64,000 nucleotides of DNA from Aquibacillus saliphilus (GCF_020404745.1 NZ_JAIZAP010000019.1:31018-95017); one strand, 5' to 3'; shown: positions 50,966 through 61,162, counted from the stretch's first letter. Numbers and translations: made by a program. The notes: generated by a model from the letters alone, not told the origin.

Positions 50966-52702
50966 ATGATGATGACTGATCGTAATCAAATAATGGTTGA
51001 TAGAGATGTTCCTTGTACGGTTAGGGATGGTGTTACGTTGTATGCCAATATTTACCGTCCGAACACAACTGGTAAATATCCAGTCCTTCTAACACGGTTA
51101 CCTTATAATAAAAATCTCCCTGATTTCTCTCATCGTTACATAGATCCAATCCGAATGGCTATGGAGGGCTATGTCGTAATCATTCAAGATGTCAGGGGGC
51201 GGTTTGCTTCTGAAGGGGGGTTTGAACCGTTTGCCAATGAAGGCAAAGATGGCTATGATTCGGTAGAATGGGCTGCTAACCTATCCTATTCTAATGGAAT
51301 GGTGGGAATGTTTGGTTTATCCTATTATGCTTTTACACAACTATATGCGATGGTTGAACGTCCACCTTCATTAAAAGCAATCTTTCCAGCGATGACGGGA
51401 AATATTTCTAAAGAAGCGTTCGGTAAAAATGGTGTACTTGAATTAGCGGCAGCAGAAACATGGATACTGGATTCAATAGCACCTGATTATTTAAAGCGAA
51501 AACAAGGAAGTGAATATGGGGACACTTTAAAAGAAATTACCAACGATTTGAACCAAATTGAAGATTGGCATCGGTTTACACCAATTAATGAATGGCCACC
51601 AGTTATGAAACATCCAGAGCTGAAGGAAATATATAGCAACTATATTACTCAACAATATAATAAAAAGGCAATGGCCAATGCTGGTCAGGACAATCGAGCT
51701 GGATTAGGTGTTCCTGCTTATCATCTTGCCGGCTGGTATGATAACTTTTTAGGGCAAACACTAACAAATTTTCAAGAGATGAGCCAAGCTAACAAGAAGC
51801 AAATGTTAATTATCGGACCATGGGGTCATGGGATGTTTAACTCTGAGCTTGGTGAACGTTCTTTTGGTGTCAACAGCGCTGGGGCTTCGATTGACGGCAA
51901 GGATGATATCACATCACTTCACATAAAATGGTTTGATCACTGGTTAAAAACAGATAATGATTCGCTTTTAAACGATGAGGATCCAGTTAAAATCTTTGTA
52001 ATGGGCGAAAATGTGTGGCGTTCTGAAAGTGCGTGGCCACTTAAACGGACAGTCTATACTCCTTACTATTTTGATAGTGATGGAAAGGCAAACACTGAAA
52101 TGACTTCGGGAAAATTAACGACCACCTTACCTGAAAAAGATGAACGTGATACCTATATCCATGACCCAGAACACCCTGTGCCAACAAATGGTGGTGGCGT
52201 GCTATTTTATAATGGTAAAGGAGCAGGGCCACTAGACCAATCAGAGCTAGAAAAAAGAGATGATGTCGTAGTATATACGTCGGAACCATTAAAAGAGCGG
52301 TTAGAGGTAACTGGTTGGGTTAAAGTCGTTCTCTTTGCCTCAACAGATGTGAAAGATACTGATTTCACTGCGAAATTAGTTGATGTTTTACCAGATGGTA
52401 GAGCTTATAATCTAACCGATGGGGTAGTTCGTGCGAAGTTTCGTAATGGTAAAGAAGAACAATCAAGCTTAAATGGCGAAGTTGTTAAGTATGAAATTGA
52501 TTTATGGGCAACAAGTAATGTATTCTTGCCGGGGCACTCAATCAGAATTGAAGTTGCATCAAGCGACTTTCCTAGATATGATGTGAATCCAAATACCGGA
52601 AATACAACACTAGATACCGCCTTTTTAGTGAAAGCAAAACAAACGATTTATCACCAAACCGACTATCCATCACATGTAGTTCTACCTGTAATTCCTAGTT
52701 AG
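50966..52702 (+). CDS. CocE/NonD-family serine hydrolase
   Basis: This 578-residue hydrolase is of the cocaine-esterase/X-prolyl dipeptidyl-peptidase (S15) family. The alpha/beta-hydrolase core has the oxyanion tyrosine region LPYNK near 46-50, QDVRGRFASEG at about 74-84 and the nucleophile Ser119 in FGLSYYAF. GWYDNF carries the acid and GPWGHG the histidine. The C-terminal jelly-roll domain starts at about residue 350 (VFVMGENVWRSESAWP-type text). It has no signal peptide and is probably cytoplasmic. It would cleave an ester or amide; a link to acyl-carnitine or choline esters is possible from position but not shown. Confidence 0.88.
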   Translation: MMMTDRNQIMVDRDVPCTVRDGVTLYANIYRPNTTGKYPVLLTRLPYNKNLPDFSHRYIDPIRMAMEGYVVIIQDVRGRFASEGGFEPFANEGKDGYDSVEWAANLSYSNGMVGMFGLSYYAFTQLYAMVERPPSLKAIFPAMTGNISKEAFGKNGVLELAAAETWILDSIAPDYLKRKQGSEYGDTLKEITNDLNQIEDWHRFTPINEWPPVMKHPELKEIYSNYITQQYNKKAMANAGQDNRAGLGVPAYHLAGWYDNFLGQTLTNFQEMSQANKKQMLIIGPWGHGMFNSELGERSFGVNSAGASIDGKDDITSLHIKWFDHWLKTDNDSLLNDEDPVKIFVMGENVWRSESAWPLKRTVYTPYYFDSDGKANTEMTSGKLTTTLPEKDERDTYIHDPEHPVPTNGGGVLFYNGKGAGPLDQSELEKRDDVVVYTSEPLKERLEVTGWVKVVLFASTDVKDTDFTAKLVDVLPDGRAYNLTDGVVRAKFRNGKEEQSSLNGEVVKYEIDLWATSNVFLPGHSIRIEVASSDFPRYDVNPNTGNTTLDTAFLVKAKQTIYHQTDYPSHVVLPVIPS

Positions 52703-52744
52703 GGAGATTGTTAAAACCATTTCCACAAAATTAAATCGAAAGTA

Positions 52745-52785
52745 AAAAGTCCAGTAACCTGCTAATAGGTTACTGGACTTTTGTT
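52745..52785 (+). terminator. Terminator after the CocE-type gene
   Basis: Perfect 16-bp arms (52745-52760 with 52767-52782) end in TTTTGTTT. Confidence 0.9.
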
Positions 52786-52798
52786 TAATGGTAATAAA

Positions 52799-52974
52799 TT
52801 ATAAAGTTTTGCGCTTCAATGTCTAGCTCCGGGGCCTAGCCGGAAATAAGTGGTTTGCTTATTTCGAATGCCCCCACCTAAGGTCCCTGAGTCAAGCCTC
52901 TCTGTGGCAAAGAACGCCACATAGAGGTTCGTCTTATTGCCCTAGGCTAACAAGGCGCCCTGCGCTTTTCTTAT
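52799..52974. repeat. Dispersed structured element, copy 2 (about 176 bp)
   Basis: This is the same element as at 31261: ATAAAGTTTTGCGCTTC, TGTCTAGCTCC, CCTCTCTGTGGC/GCCACATAGAGG, TTATTGCCCTAGG and GCGCTTTTCTTATTA. It carries an extra 8-bp hairpin (GAAATAAG with CTTATTTC, about 52842-52867) where copy 1 has only a short loop. The outer stem has changed on both sides (GGGGCCT with AGGCGCCC against AGCGCCT with AGGCGCT). It ends at the abgT stop codon. Confidence 0.78.
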
Positions 52975-54500
52975 TAATTATTATAGAAAATTGGCGATCC
53001 TGGTCCAAGGTCAATACCAAGTAGCATCCAAATTATGAGCATGATTGTCCAAGCAATCGTGAAGAAGATCGTATAAGGAAACATAACTGATATTAACGTA
53101 CCAATACCCATATTCTTATCATACTTTTGTGCAAAGGCAATGATAATCGCAAAATAGGTCATGAGTGGCGAGATGATATTTGTTGTTGAGTCAGCAATTC
53201 GATAAGCCATTTGTGTCATTTCTGGTGAGTAACCGAGCTGCATCATAATTGGAACAAATACAGGCGCCATCATCGCCCATTTGGCTGAAGCACTACCAAT
53301 AAATAGGTTGATAAATCCTGAGATTGCAATGAATAAAAGGATTAGCGGTATCCCTGATAGATTAATGCTTTGAAGGAATTCGGCCCCATAAACTCCGATT
53401 AAAAGTCCCATATTTGATTCAGCAAAAAAGGAAACAAATTGACCAGCGGTAAATGCTAAGACAATAAACATTCCCATGGTGGCCATTGTATCTGTCAGGT
53501 GATTGGCAACGTCTTTATCATTTTTGATATTCTTTGTTACCATTCCGTAAACTAGTCCTGGGATGAAAAATAGAATCGTAATAATTGGTACGAGTGAATC
53601 CATGAATGGTGATTGAATAATTCCGCCATCATCAGCTCTTAGTGGAGCACCTTCTGGAACAATCAATAATGCTGTCACCACTAATCCAAGTAAGATGGCA
53701 ACGCCAGAATAGATTAGTCCTTTTTTCTCAAGTGGTTCAAGGCCTTTTAAGTCTTCTTTATATTCTCCCTTATAAGCACCCAACCGTGGTTCGATGACTT
53801 TTTCTGTTACCCAAGCCCCGATGAAGGTAAGTAAAAATACGGAAACAATTATAAAGTAATAGTTCATCGCGATGTTCATTGTCTCTGCATAGGCAGGATC
53901 AACAATTTTTGCTGCTTCAATTGTCATATTGCCCAGCATCGGGTCTGTTGCTGATAAAAGCAGATTGGCACTAAAACCAGCGGAAACACCGGCAAAGGCT
54001 GCAGCTAAACCTGCTAACGGATGTCTACCAAGAGCGGCAAAAATAACGGCGCCTAGCGGAGGTAATACTACGTATCCAGCATCAGATGCCACACTCGACA
54101 TAACACCAGCAAAAACTAAGCCCGCTGTTATTAAGCTTTTTGGAATCGATAATACAAATCCGCGTAAGCATGCACTAATTAAGCCTGTTCGCTCAGCTAG
54201 TCCAATTCCAAGCATTGTTGCAAGAACAACGCCAAGAGGTGCGAAATTAATAAAGTTATCAACCATACTGGTGAACATATATTGAATACCTTCTACGCTA
54301 AGTAGGTTCATTACCTCGATCATTTCACCGTCTTTACCAGGATGTTCAACGCTAACTCCGGTGGCAGAGATTAAAGCAGAAAGTAAAACAACAGCCAGAG
54401 CCAGAATAGCAAACAATGTAACTGGGTGGGGAAGTTTATTCCCTAAAAATTCGATACCATCCAAACCGCGTTGGAGTAGCCCGTTTTGTTTCTTTTTCAT
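52974..54500 (-). CDS. AbgT-family transporter (p-aminobenzoyl-glutamate type)
   Basis: This 508-residue transporter has about 12-13 helices and AbgT signatures: N-terminal LGNKLPHPVTLFAILA at about 19-34, SSVASDAGYVVLPPLGA at about 135-151, ANLLLSATDPML at about 178-189, and near the C-terminus GSASAKWAMMAPVFVP and ADSTTNIISPLMTYF. Members import p-aminobenzoyl-glutamate or export sulfonamides. No hydrolase partner abgAB is adjacent on this strand. The structured repeat abuts its stop codon. The divergent gap to the P-type ATPase contains a paired GACCGAAA/TTTCGGTC. Confidence 0.9.
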   Translation of the reverse strand: MKKKQNGLLQRGLDGIEFLGNKLPHPVTLFAILALAVVLLSALISATGVSVEHPGKDGEMIEVMNLLSVEGIQYMFTSMVDNFINFAPLGVVLATMLGIGLAERTGLISACLRGFVLSIPKSLITAGLVFAGVMSSVASDAGYVVLPPLGAVIFAALGRHPLAGLAAAFAGVSAGFSANLLLSATDPMLGNMTIEAAKIVDPAYAETMNIAMNYYFIIVSVFLLTFIGAWVTEKVIEPRLGAYKGEYKEDLKGLEPLEKKGLIYSGVAILLGLVVTALLIVPEGAPLRADDGGIIQSPFMDSLVPIITILFFIPGLVYGMVTKNIKNDKDVANHLTDTMATMGMFIVLAFTAGQFVSFFAESNMGLLIGVYGAEFLQSINLSGIPLILLFIAISGFINLFIGSASAKWAMMAPVFVPIMMQLGYSPEMTQMAYRIADSTTNIISPLMTYFAIIIAFAQKYDKNMGIGTLISVMFPYTIFFTIAWTIMLIIWMLLGIDLGPGSPIFYNN

Positions 54501-54856
54501 TAGATATAGTCTCCTTTCGTCCTAAAGAAAGTATAAGAATAAAAATGTTCTGATAATTTCAGGTTAAAATAGGGTTCTTTTTTTTCAATTAATATAGTAT
54601 AAAGCGGTTTGACCGAAATTTAAATACATCTATAAAAAGTCCGAAAAGTAAATTAATTTAAATCTGATTTATTAGTTAAAAAATTATGTGGTTTTCGGTC
54701 GATTTCATAAAATGAGTGTTTTTTACCTGCATACTTTAGGGTAGTAGTATAAAATACATATAAAACCTGATATTAAATGAACATACCGAGTTTTAAAAAT
54801 ACGTGATTAATTTTTAGATAAAAAGCTAACAGTAAGTTTAAGAAAGGGTTGTTCAA
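54501..54856. other. Divergent intergenic region abgT / P-type ATPase
   Basis: There is no gene. GACCGAAA (54611-54618) and its reverse complement TTTCGGTC (54694-54701) are 83 bp apart, about eight helical turns, and could bind a looping regulator. An A/T-rich -10-like TATAAAAT lies near 54750 before the ATPase. Nothing else is assignable. Confidence 0.4.
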
Positions 54857-57493
54857 ATGGACTTTTACCGTAATAGTACTGAAGATGTTTTAAGGCAGAC
54901 TGAATCATCAAGAGAGGGGTTAACACCCGAAGAAGTGAAAAGACGTCTCGAACGAGATGGATATAATGAGATAGAGGACAAGGAAAAAGTTCCGGTTTGG
55001 AAGCTTTTTTTAGAAACACTGAAAGATTCGATGGTTATTGTCTTATTAGTTGCTGCTGGTGTGCAATTAATTCTCGGGGAAATGGTTGAGTCGATCATTA
55101 TTTTTATTGTCATTCTCCTCAACTCGGTTATTAGTGTTGTACAGACAAGAAAAGCTGAGAGCTCACTTGATGCACTGCGTGATATGTCAGCACCAGAAGC
55201 AAAAGTAATCCGTGGTAAGACGAAACAAACGATTGCTGCAAAAGAACTTGTCGTTGGCGATATTGTTTCACTTGAAGCAGGTGACTTTATCCCGGCTGAT
55301 GGTCGACTATTTGAGAGTGGATCATTAAAGGTAAACGAAGGAATGCTTACTGGCGAATCAGAAGCAGTTGAAAAGCACACTGAAAAGATTGAACAAGAAG
55401 CGGTGCTAGGTGACCGTAGAAATATGGTGTTTAGTAGCTCACTTGTTGTTTATGGTCGAGGAACGTTTGTTGTTACTGGAACAGGTGAAAAGACAGAAGT
55501 CGGTAAAATTGCTGATATGCTGTCAACTGCTGAGCAAAAACAAACGCCATTGCAGCGTAAATTAGATGTATTTAGTAAGAAGCTTGGAATTGGAATCCTA
55601 CTATTATGTATTGTGATTTTTGCGGTCGAAGTAGGAGGTATATGGTTTGGTGAGACGGAAGTTGATACAACTACAGCTATTCTAAATGCATTAATGTTCG
55701 CGGTTGCTGTTGCTGTGGCGGCAATACCAGAAGCGTTACAATCAATTGTTACCATCGTCATGTCAGTTGGTACCAATAAAATGGCAAAACAACATGCGAT
55801 TATTCGAAAACTCCCTGCTGTTGAAACGTTAGGTTCTACTAGTGTGATTTGTACAGATAAAACCGGAACGTTGACGCAAAATAAAATGACTGTTACGAAT
55901 TACTTTGTCGGGAATGACTCAAGTGAGAGTCTGCCGGATAGTCCGGATGATTGGAGTAAGTCGGAACAGTTGCTCGTTACTATTGCAGTGCTCTGTAATG
56001 ATTCTTATATTAATAATGAAGGCAAGGAGGTAGGCGATCCTACAGAAATTGCTTTAATTAATTTCTCGAATGAAAATAATCAAGATTATAATGAGACTCG
56101 AGAAAAATTTGATCGCGAAGCTGAACTGCCGTTCGACTCAGAACGGAAACTGATGTCGACACTTCATACGATTGATGATCGAAAGCTGTTGCTAACTAAG
56201 GGCGGACCAGATGTAATGTTCGAACGCGCTAGCTACGTATTGGTTGATGGCGAAGAACAACCAATGACAGATGAATGGAAGAACCGCTTTAGAAAAGCGA
56301 ATGAAGATTACTCAAAGCAAGCTTTACGAGTACTAGCATATGGATATAAGCATTTTTCAAAGGATAAAACAACAATTGATCACGAGGATGAAAATGTTCT
56401 TGTCTTAGTAGGTCTAACTGCAATGATGGATCCACCACGTGAAGCGGTTTATGGTTCAATTGAACAGGCAAGAAAAGCAGGGATTCGTACCGTTATGATT
56501 ACAGGTGACCATAAAACGACTGCAGAAGCAATAGGTCATCAAATAGGACTAATGGACGATGATGATATCGCACTAACAGGACAGGAACTTGACGGAATGT
56601 CAGACGAAGAACTAGACGAGAAACTAGAACAAATCGCTGTTTACGCACGTGTATCGCCAGAAAACAAAATCAGAATTGTCCGTGCGTGGCAAAAAAATGA
56701 TCGGATAACAGCGATGACAGGGGACGGTGTCAATGATGCGCCCGCCTTGAAGCAAGCAGATATTGGCATTGCGATGGGTAGTGGAACCGATGTTGCCAAG
56801 GATTCATCAGCAATGATTTTAACCGATGATAATTTTGTTTCGATTGTTAATGCTGTCGGTGTTGGCCGAACTGTATTCGACAATATTAAAAAGGCGATTG
56901 GTTATTTATTCGCAGGTAACTTGGGTGCGATCATTGGAATTTTGTTTGCAGTAATTGCTGGTTGGACCAGTCCATTTACCGCGCTTCAACTTCTGTTTAT
57001 CAACCTTGTTAATGATTCCTTACCAGCGATTGCGCTAGGTATGGAAAAAGAAGAACCAGATGTAATGAACCGGAAACCGCGTGATATTGATGAAGGAATT
57101 TTCTCTGGGAGAACCCTACAAGCAGTTATTACACGTGGGCTCCTGATCGGTCTTGCCGTTATTGTTTCGCACTTCATTGGGCTGCAGCATTCAGCTGAAA
57201 TGGGTGTCGCAATGGCGTTTACAACTTTAATCCTGTCACGAACACTCCAAACATTTGCAGCTCGTTCAATTACACAGACTGTATTTGGAGCAGGATTCTT
57301 TAGTAATAAGTATGTAATTGGAGCCGTTGCTGTTGGTTTCGCACTCTACACGATAACAATCCTGCCATTCGCTCGTGACGTTTTCTCTATTCCAGAGACA
57401 TTCGGTTTTAACGAGTGGTTAGTTGCAACAGGAATTGCTCTTGGCTCTGTCGTACTGATGGAAATTGCTAAATTAATCCGAAACCGGGTATAG
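54857..57493 (+). CDS. P-type cation ATPase, Ca2+-type (P2A)
   Basis: This 878-residue P-ATPase resembles SERCA-like bacterial calcium pumps. The N-terminal cation-ATPase domain is residues 1-65. TGES of the actuator is at 165-168, the ion-site motif IPEAL at 290-294 (IPEGL in SERCA), and the phosphorylated aspartate in DKTGTLTQ is Asp334. MITGDH and GDGVNDAPALKQADIGIAMG are in the P domain. Helix M6 reads FINLVNDSLPA where SERCA has NLVTDGLPA, so one Ca2+ ligand is Asn instead of Thr. AAAGGG precedes the ATG. It probably exports Ca2+ (or Mn2+). It is a single gene with its own terminator. Confidence 0.9.
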   Translation: MDFYRNSTEDVLRQTESSREGLTPEEVKRRLERDGYNEIEDKEKVPVWKLFLETLKDSMVIVLLVAAGVQLILGEMVESIIIFIVILLNSVISVVQTRKAESSLDALRDMSAPEAKVIRGKTKQTIAAKELVVGDIVSLEAGDFIPADGRLFESGSLKVNEGMLTGESEAVEKHTEKIEQEAVLGDRRNMVFSSSLVVYGRGTFVVTGTGEKTEVGKIADMLSTAEQKQTPLQRKLDVFSKKLGIGILLLCIVIFAVEVGGIWFGETEVDTTTAILNALMFAVAVAVAAIPEALQSIVTIVMSVGTNKMAKQHAIIRKLPAVETLGSTSVICTDKTGTLTQNKMTVTNYFVGNDSSESLPDSPDDWSKSEQLLVTIAVLCNDSYINNEGKEVGDPTEIALINFSNENNQDYNETREKFDREAELPFDSERKLMSTLHTIDDRKLLLTKGGPDVMFERASYVLVDGEEQPMTDEWKNRFRKANEDYSKQALRVLAYGYKHFSKDKTTIDHEDENVLVLVGLTAMMDPPREAVYGSIEQARKAGIRTVMITGDHKTTAEAIGHQIGLMDDDDIALTGQELDGMSDEELDEKLEQIAVYARVSPENKIRIVRAWQKNDRITAMTGDGVNDAPALKQADIGIAMGSGTDVAKDSSAMILTDDNFVSIVNAVGVGRTVFDNIKKAIGYLFAGNLGAIIGILFAVIAGWTSPFTALQLLFINLVNDSLPAIALGMEKEEPDVMNRKPRDIDEGIFSGRTLQAVITRGLLIGLAVIVSHFIGLQHSAEMGVAMAFTTLILSRTLQTFAARSITQTVFGAGFFSNKYVIGAVAVGFALYTITILPFARDVFSIPETFGFNEWLVATGIALGSVVLMEIAKLIRNRV

Positions 57494-57536
57494 GGCGAGT
57501 GCATCGCCTAAGGCTTTTGCCTTTTGATCCAAAGTA

Positions 57537-57578
57537 GAAAACCCGTCACCTAGATGATAAAAGGGTGGCGGTTTTCTT
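57537..57578 (+). terminator. Terminator after the P-type ATPase
   Basis: GAAAACC-c-GTCACC (57537-57550) pairs with GGTGGCGGTTTTC (57564-57576), with one bulged base, followed by TTTG. A second small hairpin GGACAG-N5-CTGTCC follows near 57617-57634, within a motif GTGGGACAAGGGGACAGG. Confidence 0.75.
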
Positions 57579-57702
57579 TGTTCTTTTTGGCTATTTGTCT
57601 TAAAGTGGGACAAGGGGACAGGTTTTCTGTCCACAGCCATAATTAGTAGTAACAGATGTGAGTTAGATTTAATTATTTAGTAGTCATAGGGAGTAGTGAG
57701 TT

Positions 57703-58509
57703 ATGAGTGAATTAAAAGGTAAACAGATTGGTATTGCAGCAGATAAACAAGCGGATGCAATCGGGATCATCATTAGTGACAAAGGTGGAAATCCTGTTAT
57801 CAAATCGATTCAGGGAAAAAGATTATTGAACAAAAAAAGTGCAGAACAAGATGTTAACCATTTAATTGAAAATCGATTTGATTGGGTTATCCTTACAACG
57901 GGAATTGGTGCAGAAGCATTGGAGCATGCCGCTAAAAGACTAGGCCGAAAGAATGAGTTTATCGAGGCTTTGAGACAAGCTAACCTAGCTATTCGTGGAA
58001 ATAAGACAAACAATTGGTTGGAAAAGTGGGGATTAAAACCAACTTTCCTTACTCCAGGTGGAACGATGACTGAGTTATTAGAGTACTTAGATGGTCATGA
58101 AATAAGTGGAAATCAGTTCTTCTTTCAGGCATACAATAAAGATGAACAAGACGTGGTCAATCAAATTGCAGCACTACCGGTAACTTTGTATCACTCGATG
58201 CCTTATTTCTACCTTCCACCAGATGAGGCAATAGTGGAGGACTTAAGAACACTAGTCACGGATAAAACTTTGGATGCAATTGTTTTTACAAGTAAAACAC
58301 AAGTGCAAAACCTGTTTTTAAATGAGGCAGAGAAAAGTGATTTAATAGAAGCATTTGGAACAGATGTCCTGGCAGTCGCTATTGGTCAAGTTACAGCAGA
58401 TGAGCTAAAGAAACACGGTGTCGAACGTGTATTAGAATCAAATAACTCTAAGTTGGGTGCAATGATTATTACTCTTGCAGATTATTACGAACAACAATCA
58501 AGTATTTAA
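57703..58509 (+). CDS. Uroporphyrinogen-III synthase (HemD)-like protein
   Basis: This 268-residue protein has the two-domain HemD fold: the first half with WVILTTGIGAEAL at about 60-72, the second with FFFQAYNKDEQD (about 143-154), DAIVFTSKTQVQNLF (about 191-205) and AVAIGQVTADELKKHG (about 224-239). True HemD closes the tetrapyrrole ring, but no hem genes are nearby and the family is very divergent, so the enzyme activity is not assured. The frame starts at an ATG behind GGGAG. It is transcribed alone with a strong terminator. Confidence 0.8.
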   Translation: MSELKGKQIGIAADKQADAIGIIISDKGGNPVIKSIQGKRLLNKKSAEQDVNHLIENRFDWVILTTGIGAEALEHAAKRLGRKNEFIEALRQANLAIRGNKTNNWLEKWGLKPTFLTPGGTMTELLEYLDGHEISGNQFFFQAYNKDEQDVVNQIAALPVTLYHSMPYFYLPPDEAIVEDLRTLVTDKTLDAIVFTSKTQVQNLFLNEAEKSDLIEAFGTDVLAVAIGQVTADELKKHGVERVLESNNSKLGAMIITLADYYEQQSSI

Positions 58510-58540
58510 ATTGAAACGGGTTTTGATATAACATGTAAAC

Positions 58541-58584
58541 AAAAAACCACCTTTTTGCAATAAAATGCAATAAGGTGGTTTTTT
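58541..58584. terminator. Bidirectional terminator between HemD-like and SET genes
   Basis: AAAAAACCACCTT...AAGGTGGTTTTTT, with inner TTGCA/TGCAA, lies between two convergent genes and has A- and T-runs on both sides. Confidence 0.88.
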
Positions 58585-58631
58585 AGATTAATATGCAGTA
58601 TCAACCACGATTCTTAGGTCGAAAACGAGAA

Positions 58632-59015
58632 TTACTGATCATCCATGTTAAACCATAGTGGGTCTTTGTTATCAACATCACCATTATAGTTAATTAATAT
58701 CTCTTCGCCGGCCTTTATATCTGTGTGAGCAAAGAATTTAAATGTGTGGCTTTCAAAGCTAATATCATAATCAGCATTTGGTTGATAGGAATGGTTAAAG
58801 AGCATACCATAACCAAGGACAACCGCAGTATGGTTTTTTCCATATTCATAGACGTAGTCATCAAGTACAGTTTGTTCAATGAATTCATGCTCGTGATTCG
58901 GGTAAGGAACTACCGGAGCTTCATGAATAAGTTCTCCTTTTTTAATATCACGTGTAGCAAACACACCTCGATTGAATTCCCCGTCGCTTAGTTTAGAAGT
59001 TTTTATCTCAATCAT
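58632..59015 (-). CDS. SET-domain protein (stand-alone, 127 aa)
   Basis: This compact SET domain lacks pre- or post-SET regions. RGVFATRDIKKGELIHEAPVV (in part) is the first SET strand pair. GYGMLFNHSYQPNADYD corresponds to the NHxxxPN motif, and DIKAGEEILINYNGD to the catalytic GEELxxxY motif. SET proteins methylate lysines using S-adenosylmethionine; the bacterial substrate is unknown. The longer frame begins with GTG at 59024, but AGGTGA overlaps it and is spaced for the ATG at 59015. The protein ends in a Trp-rich tail (LWFNMDDQ). Confidence 0.87.
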   Translation of the reverse strand: MIEIKTSKLSDGEFNRGVFATRDIKKGELIHEAPVVPYPNHEHEFIEQTVLDDYVYEYGKNHTAVVLGYGMLFNHSYQPNADYDISFESHTFKFFAHTDIKAGEEILINYNGDVDNKDPLWFNMDDQ

Positions 59016-59218
59016 TTTAGTCACCTGCTGATTCTATTATATTTTTATTGTTATCCCCAGTTTGCCAGTTGATAAACTCGAAAGCAACTGGTTAAACTTA
59101 ACAAGCTAAATAAAAGCGCATTCATGTTTTTAATCCAATTATATTCTCTTAACTATTTTCTGAATGCCAAGCTATTAAATAGGAAACGATACTAGTAAAA
59201 ATCACAGGAGGAAGATAA

Positions 59219-59488
59219 ATGAGAAATATCCAAGCATATTTTAAAACAGAAAATGATGCAGAATCTGTCAGGGCAAGTCTTGAGTCAATTCACGTCGAGA
59301 ATGAGTCTGTTGAAAGAATTCCTACTGACCATCATGAGTTAATAGAGATTATCATAGATATATTCAAACCAGAATCCAGAGAAGATGAATTCAGCCCCTA
59401 TCTAGTTCAATTTGATGTTTCAGAAACTGATTTTGAAGAGGCTAGTAACATTGTGAAAAATAATAGAGGTTATATAGGTGCAAAGTAA
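59219..59488 (+). CDS. Small acidic protein, ferredoxin-like fold suspected (89 aa)
   Basis: I do not recognise this 89-residue acidic protein. It starts MRNIQAYFKTENDAESVRAS, a pattern (short strand, then helix that picks up two parts) that resembles small stress proteins of the general-stress/YflT style and ACT-like modules. A second strand-helix pair follows (YLVQFDVSETDFEEASNIV). ACAGGAGGA before the ATG and a terminator after the stop support a real gene. It is transcribed alone. Confidence 0.65.
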   Translation: MRNIQAYFKTENDAESVRASLESIHVENESVERIPTDHHELIEIIIDIFKPESREDEFSPYLVQFDVSETDFEEASNIVKNNRGYIGAK

Positions 59489-59493
59489 AGTAC

Positions 59494-59535
59494 AAAGAGC
59501 ATGAAGAGAATTAACAATGCTCTTTATTCTTTTTT
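59494..59535 (+). terminator. Terminator after the 89-aa gene
   Basis: AAAGAGCAT (59494-59502) pairs with ATGCTCTTT (59517-59525), followed by ATTCTTTTTT. Confidence 0.82.
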
Positions 59536-59794
59536 GAAAAAAATTATTCTTTGAATATTTCCCCTAATAAAAAGTTAATTGGAATTATATGCAATTTTCA
59601 TTTGAAAATCAATAAAAAAAGGTGCTGGTAAATAATAACCAGATAAAAATTGAGAATATAGTAAATAGGTAGGGCTGTTCAGTTTTTTAAACTTTAATAA
59701 GTAGGCATGGACGAATGGTGCTAATTTACTGAATTAGCAAAATATGCAAAAACTTAGTTTATCTGGTAGATAAAGGAAGTTGTGATAGTTATAA

Positions 59795-59840
59795 TGAAAG
59801 TGCTTACAAATGAGGTCGGATTCTATACTGTATAGAATCC
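59795..59840 (+). promoter_or_regulatory. cre-like site and palindrome upstream of the xylanase gene
   Basis: TGAAAGTGCTTACA (59795-59808) differs from the CcpA cre consensus by one central base. Ten bases later GGATTCTATAC-T-GTATAGAATCC (59818-59840) is a perfect palindrome with 11-base arms, either an operator or a compact hairpin; TTTTAG follows. These two are the only clear signals in the gap 59536-59926. A strong AAAAAAGGAGG at 59865-59875 has no start codon at useful distance. Confidence 0.5.
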
Positions 59841-59926
59841 TTTTAGTTTGTTGGTGACTTTTTTAAAAAAGGAGGTTTGGTTAGAACAGTCATATAACAT
59901 TACAAAAATAGAAAAGGAGTTTTTAA

Positions 59927-61078
<1,152 letters not shown>

Positions 61079-61096
61079 TAAATTTCTCGTTAACTA

Positions 61097-61145
61097 AACA
61101 ATGGAAACCTAGGGTCAGCTATCCCTAGGTTTCCATTGTTATTTT
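61097..61145. terminator. Bidirectional terminator between xynA and glgP
   Basis: A perfect 18-bp stem (61097-61114 with 61123-61140) with an 8-base loop and a T-run (ATTTTTGG) lies between the two convergent genes. Confidence 0.92.
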
Positions 61146-61162
61146 TGGGCAGGTTCTCTTTA

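Noticed and set aside
59865..59900. Leader peptide behind AAAAAAGGAGG upstream of xynA
   Set aside because: The only start-like codon (TTG at 59877) is one base from the ribosome site and gives six codons; not credible.
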